Below, piece after piece: positions 5,430-7,362 of a DNA stretch of 7,362 nucleotides (the stretch's first letter is position 1; every line of letters begins with the position of its first letter). Under the pieces are notes generated by a model. The model worked only from the letters and a program-made list of their open reading frames with translations, had not been told where the DNA came from and made no database searches. The stretch covers positions 1 to 7,362 of the forward strand of contig QKIM01000599.1 in NCBI GenBank assembly GCA_003249585.1. The letters run 5' to 3'. The position numbers and the translations under genes were made by a program. This DNA is from Deltaproteobacteria bacterium. Its GTDB lineage: Bacteria; Myxococcota_A; Polyangia; HGW-17.

Positions 5430-7362
5430 TCACTCGGGGGGGAGCAGGAAGTGGAAGATGTCGCGCAGGGCTTTGAGGTTGTATGGTTTGGAGAGGCTCG
5501 CATCGAACCCGAGATCCGAGAAATCGGCCAACCCGGAGTCGTCCGCGTAGCCGCTGGAGACCACGGCCGTGACCTCGGGATCGAGGGCGCGCAGCTTCCT
5601 GATGGCATCCTTGCCGCCCATGCCGCCACGGATGGTGAGGTCGAGGATCACCAGATCGAATTTCCTGCCCTCGTCGAGGGCTCGCCGGTAGAGGGCGATG
5701 GCCTCCTCGCCGTTTCGGGCGCAGGTCGGCTCGTGCCCCAGCCTCGAGACCATCTTGGTGCCCAGATCCCGGACCATCTCCTCGTCATCCATGATCAGGA
5801 TGCGGCAGGGTTTTGTGGGCAGCACGGGCGTCGAGGGCCTGGGAGCCGCCGGCCCGTCGGTGGCCTCCACCGCGGGGAGCCAGAAGGTGAAGATGGTCCC
5901 CTTGCCCGGCCAGGACTTGACGTCGATGGTGCTCCCGTGGTGCTTGATGATGGAATAGGTGGTGGCCAGGCCCAGACCGTTGCCCTCGGTCTTGGTCGTG
6001 AAATAGGGGTCGAAGATCTGTCCCAGCACCTCGGGGGGGATCCCCGTCCCGCTGTCCTGCAGGCTGATCTGCACGTATTTCCCCGGCGCGAGGGAGGCGG
6101 GGATACCTTCGGAGGGCGCCTGGACATTGAGCGCCCGGACCGCAATCGTTCCTCCCCCGGGCATCGCCTGCACGGCGTTGATGACGATGTTCTGGATCAC
6201 CTGGGAGATCTGGCCCTCGTCGACTTCCACCGTCCACAGCGGCGCGCCGAGACGGATATCGGACCGGATGCTGGACCCGCTGAGGGCGAAGGCGACCCCG
6301 TTCTCGATGACCGGCGCGAGGTCGAGCCGTTTTCGCACGGGCCTGCCGCCCTTGGCGAAGGTGAGCAACTGCGTGGTCAGGTTCACCGAGAGCTGCAGGG
6401 CCTTTTCAGCCTGTTCCAGGTAGTCGGCACAGGCGGTCTTCTCGTCGAGGGCGTCCCGGGCCATGGAGAGGTACCCGAAGACCCCCTGCAGCAGATTGTT
6501 GAAGTCGTGGGCGATGCCGCCGGCCAGCGTCCCCACGGCCTCGAGCTTCTGCACCTTGAGCCGCTCCTCCTCCAGTTGCCGCCGCTCAGAGATGTCGTTG
6601 ACCACCTCGATGACCGAGAGCACCGAGCCCTCGACCACCTCCAGTGGGAAAGCCTTGGTCTCGACATGGAGGATCCTGCCCTCGGGATCGATATGGCGGT
6701 GGGTCGAGACGTGGGGGCTGCCGTCGGCGAAAACCTGGCTGGCCGCGCACGCTTCGTGCCGACCGGCGCAGTGTTCCTCCCTGTGGTGGGAGATCTTGTA
6801 GCAGGTCTTCCCGGCAATCTCCTCAGGTGAGACACCGGTGTTCTGACAGTAGGCGCGGTTGGCGGTCAGGATGCGGTAGTCCCGATCGATCACGATGAAG
6901 CCTTCATCCACGGAGTCCAGGAGTCCCCGCAGCAGCTTCTCGTTCTTGCGAATCGTCTCCTCGGCCTTCTTGCGCTCGGTGATGTCCATCTGCAGGCCAT
7001 CCCACAGCACCCGCCCGTCCTCCAGGGCGCGCGGCTCGGACACGATGTGCATCCAGCGCAGGGCCCCATCGGGCCGCCGCAGGCGGACGATGACGTCGAA
7101 GGTCGACATCGTGCGGGCGGATTCATCCTTCTCACGGGTGAACCGCGGGCGATCCTCCTCCACGATCTGCCCGAAGAACACCTCCGGATTCTCAAGCACC
7201 TCCTTGACGGTGACCCCGTTGATGCGCTCGACGGCGCCACTCACATAGAGAAAGCGCAGCTCTCCGTCCGGCTCGAGGACAACCTGGCACACGGTGCCGC
7301 CTGGGAGGTTGTCCGCGATGCGAACCAGCTTGTTCTTCTCCTCGGTGGCCTCTTCCTCGGCC
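5430..7362 (-). CDS. Hybrid sensor histidine kinase, PAS-PAS-HisKA-HATPase-REC (5' end outside window)
   Basis: The frame is open from the window edge; the visible 643 residues are the C-terminal part. Counting from the first visible codon: PAS 1 at about 13-130, ending in the WDGLQMDITERKKAEE linker; PAS 2 at about 140-260, with an unusual Cys/His cluster (C187, H192, H193, C198, C205); HisKA with H-box GGIAHDFNN and phospho-acceptor H285; HATPase with N-box N391/N395, G1 DSGTG at 436-440 and G2 GNGLGLA at 460-466; a proline-rich linker; receiver at about 518-641 with acidic pocket D525/D526, phospho-acceptor D574, S602/S603 and K625. All catalytic residues are present. No membrane segment is visible, so either the missing N-terminus anchors it or it is cytosolic. 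A GTG at 7290-7292 could be mistaken for a start but falls inside PAS 1 (LVRIADNLPGGT precedes it in frame). It has no DNA-binding output, so a separate phosphotransfer partner is expected. Followed by a 254-base gap, so probably not in the SNF2 operon. Confidence 0.95.
   Translation of the reverse strand, partial: AEEEATEEKNKLVRIADNLPGGTVCQVVLEPDGELRFLYVSGAVERINGVTVKEVLENPEVFFGQIVEEDRPRFTREKDESARTMSTFDVIVRLRRPDGALRWMHIVSEPRALEDGRVLWDGLQMDITERKKAEETIRKNEKLLRGLLDSVDEGFIVIDRDYRILTANRAYCQNTGVSPEEIAGKTCYKISHHREEHCAGRHEACAASQVFADGSPHVSTHRHIDPEGRILHVETKAFPLEVVEGSVLSVIEVVNDISERRQLEEERLKVQKLEAVGTLAGGIAHDFNNLLQGVFGYLSMARDALDEKTACADYLEQAEKALQLSVNLTTQLLTFAKGGRPVRKRLDLAPVIENGVAFALSGSSIRSDIRLGAPLWTVEVDEGQISQVIQNIVINAVQAMPGGGTIAVRALNVQAPSEGIPASLAPGKYVQISLQDSGTGIPPEVLGQIFDPYFTTKTEGNGLGLATTYSIIKHHGSTIDVKSWPGKGTIFTFWLPAVEATDGPAAPRPSTPVLPTKPCRILIMDDEEMVRDLGTKMVSRLGHEPTCARNGEEAIALYRRALDEGRKFDLVILDLTIRGGMGGKDAIRKLRALDPEVTAVVSSGYADDSGLADFSDLGFDASLSKPYNLKALRDIFHFLLPPE

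Noticed and set aside
5176..5433. Upstream extension of the TPR-like frame to 5433
   Set aside because: The extra 86 residues are basic and cysteine-containing without pattern, cross the promoter and inverted repeats, and overlap the kinase stop; the near-ideal ribosome site at 5178-5185 points to 5175.
5190..6830. A 546-codon plus-strand open frame opposite the kinase
   Set aside because: It is antisense to intact HisKA, HATPase and receiver motifs, shows no domain of its own, and its proposed start falls in the operator-like repeat.

Overview
The window is GC-rich, and every gene I can support lies on the minus strand, so transcription runs from high to low coordinates. High GC at third codon positions, a PAS-PAS-kinase-receiver protein of a type common in delta-proteobacteria, and a bacterial SNF2/SWIM gene pair suggest a free-living bacterium, possibly Deltaproteobacteria/Desulfobacterota or a neighbouring phylum. 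That placement is inference from protein style, not from a marker gene. There are no RNA genes, insertion sequences or CRISPR arrays that I can see.

Layout in transcription order: (1) 7362-5430, the 3' part of a hybrid sensor histidine kinase (two PAS domains, HisKA, HATPase, receiver); its 5' end lies outside the window. (2) 5429-5176, a 254-base intergenic region. It holds a small hairpin after the kinase stop, two inverted repeats and a plausible promoter just before the next gene. (3) 5175-3763, a 470-residue TPR-like protein of unknown function. (4) 3770-981, a 929-residue SNF2-family ATPase whose start overlaps the previous stop by 8 bases. (5) 959-1, a SWIM zinc-finger protein starting 21 bases after the SNF2 stop. 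It is still open at the window edge and carries a 3 x 10-residue tandem repeat near the end of the visible part.

Genes 3-5 look like one operon: an 8-base overlap, then a 21-base gap, each gene with its own ribosome binding site. A SNF2 ATPase next to a SWIM protein is a known bacterial pairing (for example B. subtilis YwqA/YwqB). The notable addition is the TPR-like first gene, preceded by a perfect 8+8 inverted repeat that brackets the predicted -10 element, as an operator would. A reasonable reading is a regulated three-part nucleic-acid remodelling or repair module: an ATPase motor, a zinc-binding DNA/protein adaptor and a TPR scaffold. The cellular role cannot be read from the sequence. 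The kinase appears to be a separate transcription unit, and any regulatory link to the operon is speculative.
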